In this document: in pieces, positions 54,502-64,000 of the stretch | Layout: each line of letters starts with the position of its first letter | Numbering within the stretch: position 1 is the first letter of the stretch | Origin: Yoonia vestfoldensis DSM 16212 | GTDB taxonomy: Bacteria; Pseudomonadota; Alphaproteobacteria; Rhodobacterales; Rhodobacteraceae | DNA: 64,000 bases | Reading direction: 5' to 3' | Assembly (NCBI RefSeq): GCF_000382265.1 | Contig: NZ_KB907984.1 | Span: forward strand, 1-64,000 | Program-made: the position numbers and the translations under genes | The notes under the pieces: generated by a model | What the model was told of the DNA's origin: nothing | The model's database searches: none | Seen by the model: the letters and a program-made list of their open reading frames with translations, nothing else

Positions 54502-55731
54502 CGTTTCCGGTGGCGCGATCGGCAACGGTGCGTCATCCGGCGCGATTTCGGCAAAGTCGAAGTTATCCAAGCGGTTTGCACGCTTGCCCGCTTTCTCCGC
54601 TGAAATCTTGATATCTTCCAGATCCTTCGCCGCTTGACCGAAATGTCGGTCAAGGTTGCCCACGCGTGTGACCAGCCTGTCCACATCGCCACCCAGCAGC
54701 GATAATTCCTTGCGGATGGCACCCGCCTGTTCGCGCATCCGCGCATCTTTCAGGATCGCGCGCATCGTGTTCAGCGTGGCCATGCAGGTCGTGGGCGAGA
54801 CGATCCAGACACGGGCATCGAAACCGGCGCGCACCACTTCGGGCAGGCGGGCGTGCAGTTCTGCATAGACCGCCTCGGATGGCAGGAACATGATTGCGCC
54901 ATCGGCGGTTTCGCCTTCGATGATGTAACGGTCCGATATGTCCTTGATATGTTTGCGGACCGCATAGCCCAGATCGCGCAGCGCGATTTTCTGCAACTCC
55001 TGCGTATCGGCGCGTGCCAGCGCCTCGTAGGATTCAAACGGGAATTTCGCGTCGATCACGATAGGGCCGGGCGGGTTGGGCAGGTGCACCAGACAATCGG
55101 CGCGCTTGCCGTTGGACAATGTTGCCTGCAGCGTGAAACTGTCAGTGGGCAGCGCCTTTGACACGATATCGGTCAGCTGGATTTCCCCGAACAGACCGCG
55201 CCGTTGCTTGTTCGACAGGATATCCTGCAAGGACAACACATCGCCCGACAGCTTTTCGATATTGGTCTGCGCGCGGTCGATGGTGGCCAGCCGTTCCTGC
55301 AATTCGGTCAGGCTTTTGGTGGTCTTCTCGGAACTGCCTGTCAGCGTCTCCTTCAGCCGTTCGTTCATTTCCGCCAGCGAATGCGCCGATTTCAGCGCGT
55401 TATCGGCCAGCCGTTCGGCGACCTGTGCCTGCACCTCGGCCAGCCGCGCCTCCATCGTCTGGATCACCCGGACCTGCGCATTGGCCTGCGCGTCGCTGAC
55501 GGTCTGGATATTGCCCGCCAACTGGTTCTGCCCCTGCGCCAGCCCGATCATGTCCTGCGACATCCGGCCCATCTGTTGCGCGACATATGTCACTGCCTCG
55601 GCGGATTGCCCCGCGCGACGCAGGGTCGTGACCAGCAGGATCAGGATCAGCAGCACGGTGGCCAGCCCGCCAAGCACCGCAAGCACGACCGGATCGCTGA
55701 ACGCGTAGGAAGTATCACCGATCTGGATCAT
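54499..55731 (-). CDS. rmuC: DNA recombination protein RmuC
   Basis: A 410-residue RmuC. An N-terminal membrane span is at about residues 17-36, followed by a long coiled coil (about 40-165) and the nuclease-like domain containing [29 protein letters not shown] and a [15 protein letters not shown] region. RmuC limits recombination at inverted repeats in E. coli. The ATG overlaps the mutL stop (ATGA), so it is the second gene of a mutL-rmuC unit. Confidence 0.93.
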   Translation of the reverse strand: MIQIGDTSYAFSDPVVLAVLGGLATVLLILILLVTTLRRAGQSAEAVTYVAQQMGRMSQDMIGLAQGQNQLAGNIQTVSDAQANAQVRVIQTMEARLAEVQAQVAERLADNALKSAHSLAEMNERLKETLTGSSEKTTKSLTELQERLATIDRAQTNIEKLSGDVLSLQDILSNKQRRGLFGEIQLTDIVSKALPTDSFTLQATLSNGKRADCLVHLPNPPGPIVIDAKFPFESYEALARADTQELQKIALRDLGYAVRKHIKDISDRYIIEGETADGAIMFLPSEAVYAELHARLPEVVRAGFDARVWIVSPTTCMATLNTMRAILKDARMREQAGAIRKELSLLGGDVDRLVTRVGNLDRHFGQAAKDLEDIKISAEKAGKRANRLDNFDFAEIAPDDAPLPIAPPET

Positions 55732-57539
55732 GTGCGGCCAAACAATCTTTCGATATCAGAGAGTTTCAGTTCCACGTAAGTGGGCCGTCCGTGGTTGCAT
55801 TGGCCGGAATGCGGCGTCGCTTCCATTTCGCGCAAGAGCGCGTTCATTTCCGCGGCCTGCATCCGCCGCCCCGTGCGGATCGAGCCGTGACAGGCAACAC
55901 GGCTGAGGATCGCGTCGATCCGGGCCTGTAAGGATGCGCTGTCACCTTGGTCGGCAAGTTCGTCGAGGATGTCGCGCAGCATGGCGGCGGCGTTGATCTC
56001 GCCCAGGATCGCAGGCGTTTCGCGCACGGCGATGGCGTTGCCGCCGAACGGTTCAATCGTCAGGCCAAGGCGTGCCAGATCATCCGCGATATCCAGCAGG
56101 GCGGCGGTTTCGTGGTCGGACAGTTCCACGATTTCGGGGATCAGCAGCGCTTGGGCCGCGACGCCATTGGTGGCCATCTGGCTTTTCAGCTTTTCATAGA
56201 CCAGCCGTTCGTGTGCGGCATGACCGTCAACGATGACGATGCCCGTGGCGGTCTGCGCGATGATGTAGTTTTCATGCACCTGCGCACGTGCGGCCCCCAA
56301 AGGCAGGTCGGCGCTGGTATCGTCGGCCTGTGGTTCCACGCGGGCAGCGGCCATTTCCGCAAAGCCGGGGGCCTGCGCCTGAAAGGTCAGCGACCGCGCG
56401 CTGAAACTCGGGCGGTCCATCTGGTAGACGCGCGGTGCGACGGGTTGCGGCTGCATCGCACCAAGTGTCGCATCGGCCACGGTGCTGGATGCGCGGTGGC
56501 CCGCCCCTGCCAGCGCGTGCCGCAGGCCGGACACGATCAGCCCACGCACGGTGCCGGGGTCGCGGAAGCGGACCTCGGATTTTGCCGGATGCACGTTCAC
56601 GTCGACCAGCGTTGGGTCGCAGTCGACAAACAGCGCCGCCACCGGATGCCTGTCGCGCGACAGCACGTCCATATAGGCGGCGCGCAAGGCCCCCAGCAGC
56701 ATCTTGTCGCGCACCGGACGGCCATTGACGAACAGGAATTGCGCCACCGCCGCCCCGCGCGAATAGGTGGGCAAGGCGGCATAGCCGGACAGGTGAAACC
56801 CGTCGCGTTCCGCATCAATCCGCAGCGCGTTATCGGCAAAATCGCGGCCCAGCACGGTTTGCAGCCGCCCGTGCAGCGCATCGAACAGATCGCCTGTCTG
56901 TGCATCTGCGCGGAACACAACGCGGGTGTCGCCGTCCGACGCATCGCGCAGGACAAAGGTGACAAAGGGTTCGGCCATCGCCAGCCGCTTGACGACATCG
57001 GCGACGGCCTGTGCCTCGGCCCTGTCGGTGCGCAGGAATTTGAGGCGCGCAGGCGTAGCGTAGAACATGTCGCGCAATTCGACGACCGTGCCAGCGGTCA
57101 GCGCGGCGGGGCGCACGTCGCTGATCCGCCCGCCCGACACCGCGATGCTATGCGCGCTGTCGCCCGCGATGCGGCTGGTGATCAGCAGACGACCCACTGC
57201 GCCAAGCGAGGCAAGCGCCTCGCCCCGGAAACCGAAAGAGGTGATGTTGAGAAGGTCCGACCCGTCGATCTTGGACGTCGCGTGGCGCGACAGGGCGAGC
57301 GGCAGATCGTCTGCGGCCATGCCGCAGCCATCATCGCTGACGCGGATCAGGGTCTTGCCGCCATCGGCGATCACCACCTCGATCCGGGTTGCCCCAGCAT
57401 CGACGCTGTTTTCCACCAGTTCCTTGACGGCAGAGGCGGGCCTTTCCAGCACCTCGCCTGCCGCGATCCGGTTGATGGCGGCTTCATCCAGCTGCCGGAT
57501 CACCGGACGGGGCTGTATCTGGGGGGCGGATGCGGTCAT
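55728..57539 (-). CDS. mutL: DNA mismatch repair protein MutL (endonuclease type)
   Basis: A 603-residue MutL. The GHKL ATPase N terminus has [29 protein letters not shown] and [10 protein letters not shown]. The C-terminal domain has the nuclease residues [12 protein letters not shown] (a variant of DQHAx2Ex4E, with Gln replaced by Gly), ACHGSIRTG and CNHGRPT. It should nick the new strand in the absence of MutH. The ATG 12 bases downstream of the earliest one was chosen because it has a GGAT at good spacing. Confidence 0.95.
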   Translation of the reverse strand: MTASAPQIQPRPVIRQLDEAAINRIAAGEVLERPASAVKELVENSVDAGATRIEVVIADGGKTLIRVSDDGCGMAADDLPLALSRHATSKIDGSDLLNITSFGFRGEALASLGAVGRLLITSRIAGDSAHSIAVSGGRISDVRPAALTAGTVVELRDMFYATPARLKFLRTDRAEAQAVADVVKRLAMAEPFVTFVLRDASDGDTRVVFRADAQTGDLFDALHGRLQTVLGRDFADNALRIDAERDGFHLSGYAALPTYSRGAAVAQFLFVNGRPVRDKMLLGALRAAYMDVLSRDRHPVAALFVDCDPTLVDVNVHPAKSEVRFRDPGTVRGLIVSGLRHALAGAGHRASSTVADATLGAMQPQPVAPRVYQMDRPSFSARSLTFQAQAPGFAEMAAARVEPQADDTSADLPLGAARAQVHENYIIAQTATGIVIVDGHAAHERLVYEKLKSQMATNGVAAQALLIPEIVELSDHETAALLDIADDLARLGLTIEPFGGNAIAVRETPAILGEINAAAMLRDILDELADQGDSASLQARIDAILSRVACHGSIRTGRRMQAAEMNALLREMEATPHSGQCNHGRPTYVELKLSDIERLFGRT

Positions 57540-57587
57540 GCCACAATCCATAGCATGACCGCGCGATTCTGACAGGGGCGTTTCGCG

Positions 57588-58898
57588 TTACTGGGTGCTT
57601 TCCAGCCCTTCGGGGCGGCCCACCACCACGAAATGCAGCGCGTCAGGGCGCAACAGCTCTGCCGCGACGCGGTTTGCGTCTTCCAATGTGACCGCTTCGA
57701 CGTAATCGTTGCGGTTGATGACGTAATCGGGCGGCAGGTCGATCATCTGCATCCCCACCATGATCGACGCAATCGCGGCATTGCCGTCGAATCGCAGCGG
57801 GTATTCGCCTGTCAGAAAGGTCTTGGCAGCGGCAAGCTCGGCTTCGGTCAGACCTTCATCGGCCATACGTGCCCATTCGGCGCGCGTCACCTCGATCGCC
57901 TCCGCGATCGTTTCGTTCGAAGAGGCGACGCTGCCGATCACCGTTTCCGCGTGGAACATCGGCGCCAGAAAGCTGCCGATCCCATAGGTCAGGCCGCGCT
58001 TTTCGCGCACTTCGGTCATCAGGCGCGATTCGAAGCCGCCCGCACCCAAGACGTGATTGACAATAAAGGCAGCAAAGAAATCCGGGTCATCGCGTTTCAT
58101 GCCAGCATGGCCGAACAGGGCAAAGGATTGCGGATTGTCGAAATCTATGACGGTGACACCGCCGTCCAGCCCGAACGCGACATCGGCAGGCGGTGGCGGC
58201 CCTTCGGCGCGCAAGTCACCCAGCAGCGTATCCAGCATCGGGCCGACCTGATCGACCGTCACATCGCCGACGACCGACACATATAGCCGATCACGGGTGA
58301 GCGCGTTGCGATGGGCGTCCAGAATATCGTCGCGCGACAGCGCGGTCACGCTGTCGACCGTGCCATCAAGCGACGAGCCGTAGGGGTGATTACCAAAAGC
58401 CGCCGCATCAAAGGCCGCATCGGCGATGCTGCGGGGGTTGAGCGCGTCGCTGGCGATACCTGCCAGCACTTGCGCGCGCACCCGGTCGATGGCGGATTGG
58501 TCAAAGCGGGGGGCGGTCAGGGCCTGTTCCAGCAGCGCCAGCGCCTCGGCCTTGTTCTCGGTCAGGAATTGCGCGGAAATGCTAATCGTGTCGTCGGTCG
58601 CGCGAAAGCTGAACTGCGTCGCAAGACGTTCCAGTTCTGTCTGAAAGGCCTGCGCCTCCAGATCACCGGCGCCTTCTTCCAGAAGGGCGGCCATCAGGTT
58701 GGTCGCGCCGCGCTTACCGGGCAGGTCCAGCGATGCGCCACCACGAAACCGGATTTCCAAGGCGACAAACGGAATGCTGGGTTCTTCGACGACCCAGGCA
58801 TTGATCCCGCCGTCGGATGTGACCTGTTTGATGTCGATCTCGGCCTGTGCTGCACCTGCAAGCAGGGCGAACCAGAGGATCGTCAGGATACGCAGCAT
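57588..58898 (-). CDS. M16 peptidase family protein, non-catalytic partner
   Basis: A 436-residue exported pitrilysin-family protein with a signal peptide (FALLAGAAQA, cleavage near residue 20). It has the M16 two-domain fold (GATNLMAALLEEGAG, VREKRGLTYGIGSF) but no HxxEH, so it should be the inactive partner in a heterodimer. TGATG overlap: its ATG uses the last base of the preceding gene's stop region, and AGGAGG lies 7 bases upstream. It is translated with the catalytic M16 gene upstream. Confidence 0.93.
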   Translation of the reverse strand: MLRILTILWFALLAGAAQAEIDIKQVTSDGGINAWVVEEPSIPFVALEIRFRGGASLDLPGKRGATNLMAALLEEGAGDLEAQAFQTELERLATQFSFRATDDTISISAQFLTENKAEALALLEQALTAPRFDQSAIDRVRAQVLAGIASDALNPRSIADAAFDAAAFGNHPYGSSLDGTVDSVTALSRDDILDAHRNALTRDRLYVSVVGDVTVDQVGPMLDTLLGDLRAEGPPPPADVAFGLDGGVTVIDFDNPQSFALFGHAGMKRDDPDFFAAFIVNHVLGAGGFESRLMTEVREKRGLTYGIGSFLAPMFHAETVIGSVASSNETIAEAIEVTRAEWARMADEGLTEAELAAAKTFLTGEYPLRFDGNAAIASIMVGMQMIDLPPDYVINRNDYVEAVTLEDANRVAAELLRPDALHFVVVGRPEGLESTQ

Positions 58899-60229
58899 CA
58901 ACGTGCCTCCTCTTGGGTGGCGACAACCCAGCCAGTCACGGCCTTGTTCCGGTCGAAAATGCGGGCGGCCACATCCTTGATCTGTTCAGGCGTCACCGAT
59001 TGCAGGATGTCGGGCCAGGCCTGCACATCCGCGACCGTCAGGCCCGAGCTGAGCGCCATGCCGTACCGCCGCGCCAGACCTTGTGCGTCATCAAGTGCGT
59101 ACACCTCGGACGCGCGCAATTGGGTGCGGATCGATTCCATCCGGGCCGGGTCGATCTCGCTGTCCATGAAGGCGGCGATGACGTTGTCCATCGCGGCCTC
59201 TGCTTCGGACAAGGACACGTTTTCGGCCGGCAGCACCACGAATGAAAAGGTCGTCTGGTCCAGCGACATGCCGCTATAGCTCGCGTTGGTATAAAGCGCG
59301 GTCTGCGTGTCGAACTGCAACGCGCGGCCAAGCTCGGATGTAAAGGGCGACCCGCCCAGCAATTCTGCCAGATAGACCAGTGCTGCAGCATCTTGCTGTG
59401 CGCCGGTTTCACGTTGTGGCGCTAGGTAGCTGCGGGTCAGATAGGGCTGGCTGACGCGCTGATCGACATAGGTAATCCGCCGTTCGGCGCGCTGGGGCGG
59501 CTCTGTCGGACGCAGACGTTCCGGCAGGTCGGGATTGGCCGGAATCGGGCCGTAATGTTCGCGCGCGAGCGCCAGCACCTCTTCGGGGTCGACATCACCG
59601 GCGACGATCAGGATCGCGTTGTTGGGGGCATAATGGCGTTCATAGAAAGTCAGAAGCTCCGGCATGTCGAGCTGCGCAATCTCGTGCTGCCAGCCGATGA
59701 TCGGCACGCCATAGCGGTGGTTCTGGTATTGCGCGGCCATCAATTGTTCACGCGCCAGCGCACCGGGGCTGCTTTCGGTGACCTGTGCGCGTTCTTCCAG
59801 GACGACCCGTCGTTCAAAGGTGATGTCATCCTCGGTCAGCGCCAGATTGGTCATCCGGTTCGCTTCCATCTGCATCATCAGGTCCAGACGGTCGGCCGCG
59901 ACACGCTGGAAATAGGCGGTATAATCGAAACTGGTGAAAGCATTGTCGCTGCCGCCATTGGCCGCGACCACCTGTGAAAACTCACCAGGCGCAAGCATGT
60001 TGGTCCCCTTGAACATCAGATGTTCCAGAAAATGCGCGACACCGGATATGCCTTCGGGTTCGTCCGCCGACCCCACCTTGTACCAGACCATGTGGACGAC
60101 GACAGGCGCGCGGCGATCCTCGATCACGACGACATCCATGCCATTGTCGAGCGTGTAGGTCGTGACCTGTTCTGCGGCGGCGGTCAGCGCCAGAAAGGTC
60201 AGGACGATTGCGGCGAAAAAGCGTGACAT
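58898..60229 (-). CDS. M16 zinc peptidase, catalytic subunit
   Basis: A 443-residue exported pitrilysin-type metallopeptidase. The signal peptide ends about AAA near residue 19. The zinc site HFLEH lies in VAHFLEHLMFKGT, with the further glutamate in the ALTEDDITFERRVVLEE region. The Arg-Tyr pair of the second half is represented by ALARRYGMAL. It probably degrades peptides in the periplasm with its non-catalytic neighbour. GGAGGGGGC before the ATG fixes the start. Confidence 0.95.
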   Translation of the reverse strand: MSRFFAAIVLTFLALTAAAEQVTTYTLDNGMDVVVIEDRRAPVVVHMVWYKVGSADEPEGISGVAHFLEHLMFKGTNMLAPGEFSQVVAANGGSDNAFTSFDYTAYFQRVAADRLDLMMQMEANRMTNLALTEDDITFERRVVLEERAQVTESSPGALAREQLMAAQYQNHRYGVPIIGWQHEIAQLDMPELLTFYERHYAPNNAILIVAGDVDPEEVLALAREHYGPIPANPDLPERLRPTEPPQRAERRITYVDQRVSQPYLTRSYLAPQRETGAQQDAAALVYLAELLGGSPFTSELGRALQFDTQTALYTNASYSGMSLDQTTFSFVVLPAENVSLSEAEAAMDNVIAAFMDSEIDPARMESIRTQLRASEVYALDDAQGLARRYGMALSSGLTVADVQAWPDILQSVTPEQIKDVAARIFDRNKAVTGWVVATQEEAR

Positions 60230-60316
60230 GGGCCCCCTCCGGTGTCGTTCGTTATGCTTCAAGCTACGCCGCCCGGCCCGATGTTCAAGCCGCCATACGC
60301 CGATGTGAAGGCCTTG

Positions 60317-60535
60317 CTACCGCGCGGCTGCCGGGCGCGGGTTCGCGCGGTTGGCCTGTCCCGGTGTCGGCGGTGGCAGATCAAGCGTCGGCGGCATAAG
60401 CAGTGGGTTCGCGGTCACAAGCGCCTGTTCGGCCGGGCCGATTGTCACGGTCCCGAAGTCACGCAAAGAGCCGTCGTTCCTGCTGCACCCTCCCAGCAAA
60501 GCAAGGGCAATTCCAGAAAATACAAGGGCGCGCAT
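60317..60535 (-). CDS. Short DUF3035-like lipoprotein
   Basis: A 72-residue lipoprotein with lipobox LLGGC (Cys17) and a proline-rich C terminus (MPPTLDLPPPTPGQANRANP). This matches the N-terminal part of DUF3035 lipoproteins, which sit between lspA and the M16 peptidase genes in Rhodobacteraceae and include the BamF component. Those proteins are normally longer. Here the frame stops early, and I see no clear continuation in another frame, so it is either a natural short form or C-terminally eroded. Confidence 0.72.
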   Translation of the reverse strand: MRALVFSGIALALLGGCSRNDGSLRDFGTVTIGPAEQALVTANPLLMPPTLDLPPPTPGQANRANPRPAAAR

Positions 60536-60587
60536 CAGAGGTCCTTTTTGCTTTGTCCTGGATGATTACCGCATGAACCTGCCAAGG

Positions 60588-61061
60588 TCACGCGGGTTTC
60601 TTGCTGTCATCGGCGAGAAAGGCCAGCCCGATGGCCCCGATGAAGATAGAGATATCCGCGACGTTGAACGCATATGGATTGTTGATCCCGCAGCAGGACA
60701 TGTTCAGAAAATCCGCGACAGCCCCATAGATGATCCGGTCGATGACATTGCCCATCGCCCCGCCGATCAGGAAACCCCCCGCGATATAGACCCATTTGGT
60801 GCCTCCTGTGCGGTTGAGCCACCAGATCACGCCGCCGGTGATCAACAGCGCAAGCGCGACCAAGGCCCAGCGCATGTCGTAATCAGCGAAAAGGCCGAAA
60901 TTCACGCCACGGTTCCACGCCATGCGGAATTCGATGAAAGGCGGCCAGACCTCGATGATCCCGTCCGGGTCGGTGATCAGGCCCAGCCAGTGAACGACGA
61001 AATACTTGCTGATCTGGTCGATCAGAAAGACCCAGAACCCGGTCCAGAACATCAGGCGCAT
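60588..61061 (-). CDS. lspA: Lipoprotein signal peptidase (signal peptidase II)
   Basis: A 157-residue inner-membrane aspartyl protease with four membrane spans. Catalytic aspartates are in GNVIDRIIYG and FNVADISIFIG; AWNRGVNFGLF is also conserved. It cleaves signal peptides of prolipoproteins before the lipidated cysteine, and so serves the several lipoproteins in this window. AGGAGAGC precedes the ATG. It lies ten bases after purH in the same direction. Confidence 0.96.
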   Translation of the reverse strand: MRLMFWTGFWVFLIDQISKYFVVHWLGLITDPDGIIEVWPPFIEFRMAWNRGVNFGLFADYDMRWALVALALLITGGVIWWLNRTGGTKWVYIAGGFLIGGAMGNVIDRIIYGAVADFLNMSCCGINNPYAFNVADISIFIGAIGLAFLADDSKKPA

Positions 61062-61071
61062 CGGTGCTCTC

Positions 61072-62661
61072 CTAGTGCCGGAAGTGGCGCATGCCGGTGA
61101 ACACCATCGCGATACCGGCGTCATCGGCAGCGGCGATCACCTCGTCATCGCGCATCGACCCACCGGGCTGGATCACGCAGGTCGCACCGGCGGCGGCGGC
61201 TTCCAGCAGGCCATCGGCAAAGGGGAAAAACGCATCCGACGCGACGGCAGACCCGATGGTCAGGGGTGCGGGCAGGCCCATCGCCTCGGCCATGCGTTCG
61301 GCCTTTTTGGCGGCGATCAGCGCGGAATCCAGACGCGACATCTGGCCCGCGCCGACGCCCACGGTCGCGCCGTCCTTGACGTAGACGATAGCGTTGGACT
61401 TGACGTGTTTGGCGACTTTCCATGCGAACAAAAGGTCCGCCATCTGCGCATCGGTGGGCGCGACTTTGGTCACGACCTTCAGATCATCCATCCCGATATG
61501 GCCGGTGTCCTTGTCCTGCACCAGCATCCCGCCCGCGACCTGCCGGTACGTGGTGATCGGGGCGGTCACATCGGGCAGACCGTCGGTGGTCAGAAGGCGC
61601 AGGTTTTTCTTGGCCGCAAACACCGCCTTGGCGGCATCGGACGCACCGGGCGCGATCACGACTTCGGTGAAAATCTCGACGATGGCTTTTGCCGTCGCCT
61701 CGTCCAGCGGCTGGTTCAGCGCGACGATCCCGCCAAAGGCGCTGGTGCGGTCGCAGTCAAAGGCGTTCTGGTAAGCCTCCAGCAACGAGGCCCCCCGTGC
61801 AACACCACAAGGGTTGGCGTGTTTGATGATCGCCACGGCAGGGCCGTCTGCGGGGGCGAATTCCGCCACCAGTTCAAACGCGGCATCGGTGTCGTTGATG
61901 TTGTTATAGGACAATGCCTTGCCCTGATGCTGCACGGCGGTCGCGACACCGGGCCGTCCCGTGCCATCGGTATAGAACGCCGCCGATTGGTGGCTGTTTT
62001 CGCCATAGCGCATCGTCTGCTTGTAGGTCCCGCTGAACGACCGGCGACGCGGCGTGTCATCGCCTATGGCCCCCGCCATCCAGGTGCTGACAGCCGTGTC
62101 ATAGGCGGCGGTGCGCGCATAGGCGGTCTGGGCAAGGCGCTGGCGCAGGGCCAGTGTGGTCTGGCCGTCATGCGCATCCATATCCGCCAGCAGCACGTCG
62201 TAATCCGCGACATCCGTCACCACGGCGACAAACGCGTGGTTCTTGGCGGCCGAACGGATCATCGCAGGCCCGCCGATGTCGATGTTTTCGATGCAGGTGT
62301 CGAAATCGGCGCCTTTGGCGACGGTGTCCTCGAACGGATAGAGGTTCACGACAAGCAGGTCGATCGGCCCGATATTATGTTCGACCATCGCGTCGCGGTG
62401 GCTTTCCAGATCGCGCCGTGCCAGCAACCCGCCATGGACCACCGGATGCAGCGTCTTGACGCGACCGTCCATCATTTCGGGAAATCCCGTGAAATCGGAC
62501 ACGTCGCGCACGTCCAGCCCGGCTTCGCGCAGCGCCTTGGCGGTGCCGCCGGTGGACAGGATTTCCACACCGCGCGCGGCAAGCGCTTGGCCCAGTTCAA
62601 TCAGCCCGGTCTTGTCGGAAACGGAAATCAGCGCGCGGCGCAACGGTGCAAGGTCGGTCAT
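61072..62661 (-). CDS. purH: Bifunctional IMP cyclohydrolase / AICAR formyltransferase PurH
   Basis: A 529-residue purine enzyme that makes the last two steps to IMP. The N-terminal cyclohydrolase domain carries [15 protein letters not shown] and DGRVKTLHP; the C-terminal formyltransferase domain carries [24 protein letters not shown] and [17 protein letters not shown] precedes the ATG. It stands between the heparinase-family gene and lspA, an order common in Rhodobacteraceae. Confidence 0.98.
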   Translation of the reverse strand: MTDLAPLRRALISVSDKTGLIELGQALAARGVEILSTGGTAKALREAGLDVRDVSDFTGFPEMMDGRVKTLHPVVHGGLLARRDLESHRDAMVEHNIGPIDLLVVNLYPFEDTVAKGADFDTCIENIDIGGPAMIRSAAKNHAFVAVVTDVADYDVLLADMDAHDGQTTLALRQRLAQTAYARTAAYDTAVSTWMAGAIGDDTPRRRSFSGTYKQTMRYGENSHQSAAFYTDGTGRPGVATAVQHQGKALSYNNINDTDAAFELVAEFAPADGPAVAIIKHANPCGVARGASLLEAYQNAFDCDRTSAFGGIVALNQPLDEATAKAIVEIFTEVVIAPGASDAAKAVFAAKKNLRLLTTDGLPDVTAPITTYRQVAGGMLVQDKDTGHIGMDDLKVVTKVAPTDAQMADLLFAWKVAKHVKSNAIVYVKDGATVGVGAGQMSRLDSALIAAKKAERMAEAMGLPAPLTIGSAVASDAFFPFADGLLEAAAAGATCVIQPGGSMRDDEVIAAADDAGIAMVFTGMRHFRH

Positions 62662-62674
62662 CAGGTCCTCGAGA

Positions 62675-64000
62675 TCATTCAGCGATGTCCAATGGTTCTT
62701 GGCGGGCCAGATCACGCACCGCAAGCGGGGTGTTATCAGCCTTGGCGAACGACCACCGGACGCGTGTCGCATAGGACAAAGCGCTGCCGGATAAAACCAC
62801 CTGTTGCGCGGCACGCGGTTTTAATTGCCCGTTTTCCAGATAAACTGACGGGCTGATCGTCAATTGTGCAGCGCCGTCGTGCTGGAACACCCAGATTTCA
62901 CCTGATTTCAGACCAAGCGATACCAGCGATCCGTCCATTTTGGGTGTGCAGGTGACGTCCGGGTGCAGATGAAACCGGATCGCAAAGCGGATCCCTGCGC
63001 GCAGGCTCTGGTCGAACAGGCGGTCAAACTGCGCCTCGTCCTCTGGGCCGAGCGTTGTCAGCAGATCCTCGCCGGACAGGTGACGCCCGTCGGCAGACAG
63101 ATGCAGCAGGCGTGCATGGGTCAGCCCGTGGGTCGGCTGATAGCCATTGTGCGATAGATCAATCTTGCTCCCGTCGCCTTTGGCGAAGACCTCTGCGCGC
63201 ACAAGGCTGGGTACGTCTGTCAGCCATTCGTCGGATGTGCGGCCCAGATGCGATGACGACGCACCATCCAGCCCCAGCGTGGAATGGCTGGGCGTGGCCC
63301 GGCTTGCGCGCCGCCAGTCGTCACCGAACCGCGCGCCCGATCCGCAATTCACGATCAGGGGGCGGCGGCCCGAGGTGAGTTCCAACCCCAGCGTGCTGGC
63401 ATGGGCGTCGCGCGATGCTGCGCCGACCGGCGGTGCTGCGGCATCGACGATCAGTGTTGTGCGCCCGCCCGTCAGGCGTGCAAATCCCATGGCCGTCGGT
63501 TGCGTGGCAGGGGTCTTGACCCCGGACCCGGCCAGTGCCGCGTCAAGCTGTCCCTCTGCACCACGTCCGCCGCCATGAAACCGGCCAAGCGCGCCGTCGG
63601 CATGGCGCAGGCCGCGCAGGACCGGGACGATGCGATCGATGGTTTGGGTGATATCGGGCGGTAAGGGTCGTCCTGCAGCGGTCAGCGTTGCGGCGGTGTC
63701 CACCAGGTCCGACAGAATCGCCAGCAAAGAGGCCGGGTTGCGGGACGCGATCGCACCTGTCTCATCGACCTGTGTCCGGCAGGCGGTCGCCAGTGCCTGC
63801 ACGGCCTGATCCACAGGCGCGCCCGTCCCGTTGAGTGTCAGCCAGACATTGATCGCATCCGCAATTGTGGGGATTTCCTTTGTGTCGTGCTGCCAGCGTC
63901 TTCCGAGAAAAAGCGCCTGCTGCGCAAGGCTTTGCATGAAAGCCGCTTGCGCGGTCTTGTCCTTCTTGCGCAGCAGAAAATCGCTGTGGTCGATCCAGTT
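62675..64000 (-). CDS. Heparinase II/III-family protein (5' end outside window)
   Basis: The last 441 residues of a large protein whose start lies beyond the right edge. Visible blocks are [38 protein letters not shown] and [19 protein letters not shown], which fit the beta-sandwich C-terminal part of heparinase II/III-like proteins encoded beside purH in this group. Catalytic work on uronic-acid polysaccharides is family knowledge; a role in the cell wall or in eating algal polymers cannot be separated here. The stop is 13 bases before purH. Confidence 0.88.
   Translation of the reverse strand, partial: NWIDHSDFLLRKKDKTAQAAFMQSLAQQALFLGRRWQHDTKEIPTIADAINVWLTLNGTGAPVDQAVQALATACRTQVDETGAIASRNPASLLAILSDLVDTAATLTAAGRPLPPDITQTIDRIVPVLRGLRHADGALGRFHGGGRGAEGQLDAALAGSGVKTPATQPTAMGFARLTGGRTTLIVDAAAPPVGAASRDAHASTLGLELTSGRRPLIVNCGSGARFGDDWRRASRATPSHSTLGLDGASSSHLGRTSDEWLTDVPSLVRAEVFAKGDGSKIDLSHNGYQPTHGLTHARLLHLSADGRHLSGEDLLTTLGPEDEAQFDRLFDQSLRAGIRFAIRFHLHPDVTCTPKMDGSLVSLGLKSGEIWVFQHDGAAQLTISPSVYLENGQLKPRAAQQVVLSGSALSYATRVRWSFAKADNTPLAVRDLARQEPLDIAE

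Noticed and set aside
55947..57572. 541-codon open frame on the plus strand
   Set aside because: It is antisense to mutL and shows no protein-like pattern of its own.
61006..62856. 616-codon open frame on the plus strand
   Set aside because: It is antisense to purH and lspA, both complete and conserved.

Overview
The window reads as a chromosomal segment of a marine Rhodobacteraceae (Roseobacter-group alphaproteobacterium). The evidence is the CcrM (GANTC) methyltransferase, an RpoE/ChrR singlet-oxygen sigma/anti-sigma pair with the R. sphaeroides-type gene neighbourhood, DUF4170/DUF2125/DUF3035/DUF3833 proteins typical of the group, an acidic Rhodobacter-type porin, lysine-forming saccharopine dehydrogenase, high GC with strong GC3, and a lysine/aspartate-rich secretome suggestive of a saline habitat. 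No rRNA, CRISPR or phage structural genes were seen. One tRNA (Arg-CCU) and one partial IS21-type element lie at the left edge.

Layout. 1-0.8 kb: the left end of an IS21-family element, a truncated helix-turn-helix gene and tRNA-Arg(CCU), a degraded integration site. 0.9-5.2 kb: LacI regulator, a membrane-anchored winged-helix regulator overlapping a small periplasmic protein, rnhB, and ccrM under a promoter carrying three GANTC sites and a dyad. 5.3-9.8 kb: alkB-like monooxygenase, mutY, a DciA-like protein and a DsbA-like thioredoxin. 8.8-15 kb: a leftward envelope cluster lpxK-waaA-DUF4170-cysQ-pmbA, then a large periplasmic protein. 15.2-17.7 kb: SDR / enoyl-CoA hydratase / flavoprotein operon joined by ATGA overlaps. 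18.4-21.5 kb: yjbH-yjbF-type exopolysaccharide outer-membrane genes plus a small exported protein. 21.6-25.6 kb: holA-lptE-leuS. 26-32 kb: porin, yggS, rluA, mhqD/mhqO-like quinone-ring cleavage genes, aldehyde dehydrogenase and a 1-Cys peroxiredoxin. 32-40 kb: the pnp / rpsO / truB cluster, split by an oppositely oriented lipoprotein nuclease-fold gene, an RTX protein, a haloacetate dehalogenase and DUF1643. 40.1-42.5 kb: a tightly coupled aspartic protease / RimK ligase / M14 amidohydrolase cassette. 43-48 kb: recQ, small exported proteins, phosphatase, saccharopine dehydrogenase. 48.4-54.5 kb: a five-gene leftward operon divergent from rpoE-chrR, both apparently driven by mirror-image RpoE promoters. 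54.5-64 kb: rmuC-mutL, paired M16 peptidases, lspA, purH and a partial heparinase-family gene.

How it works together. Much of the window is housekeeping (DNA repair: mutY, recQ, mutL, rmuC, rnhB; RNA: pnp, rpsO, truB, rluA, leuS; envelope: lpxK, waaA, lptE, lspA). The accessory interest lies in stress and modification modules: RpoE-ChrR and its divergent operon, the MhqO/MhqD/ALDH/peroxiredoxin group, and the RimB-RimK-M14 cassette, which has the composition expected of a write/erase system for amino-acid tagging of proteins. The small periplasmic protein plus membrane winged-helix regulator is the second best candidate for an undescribed system. All functional calls come from reading motifs and family resemblance by eye; no database search was run.
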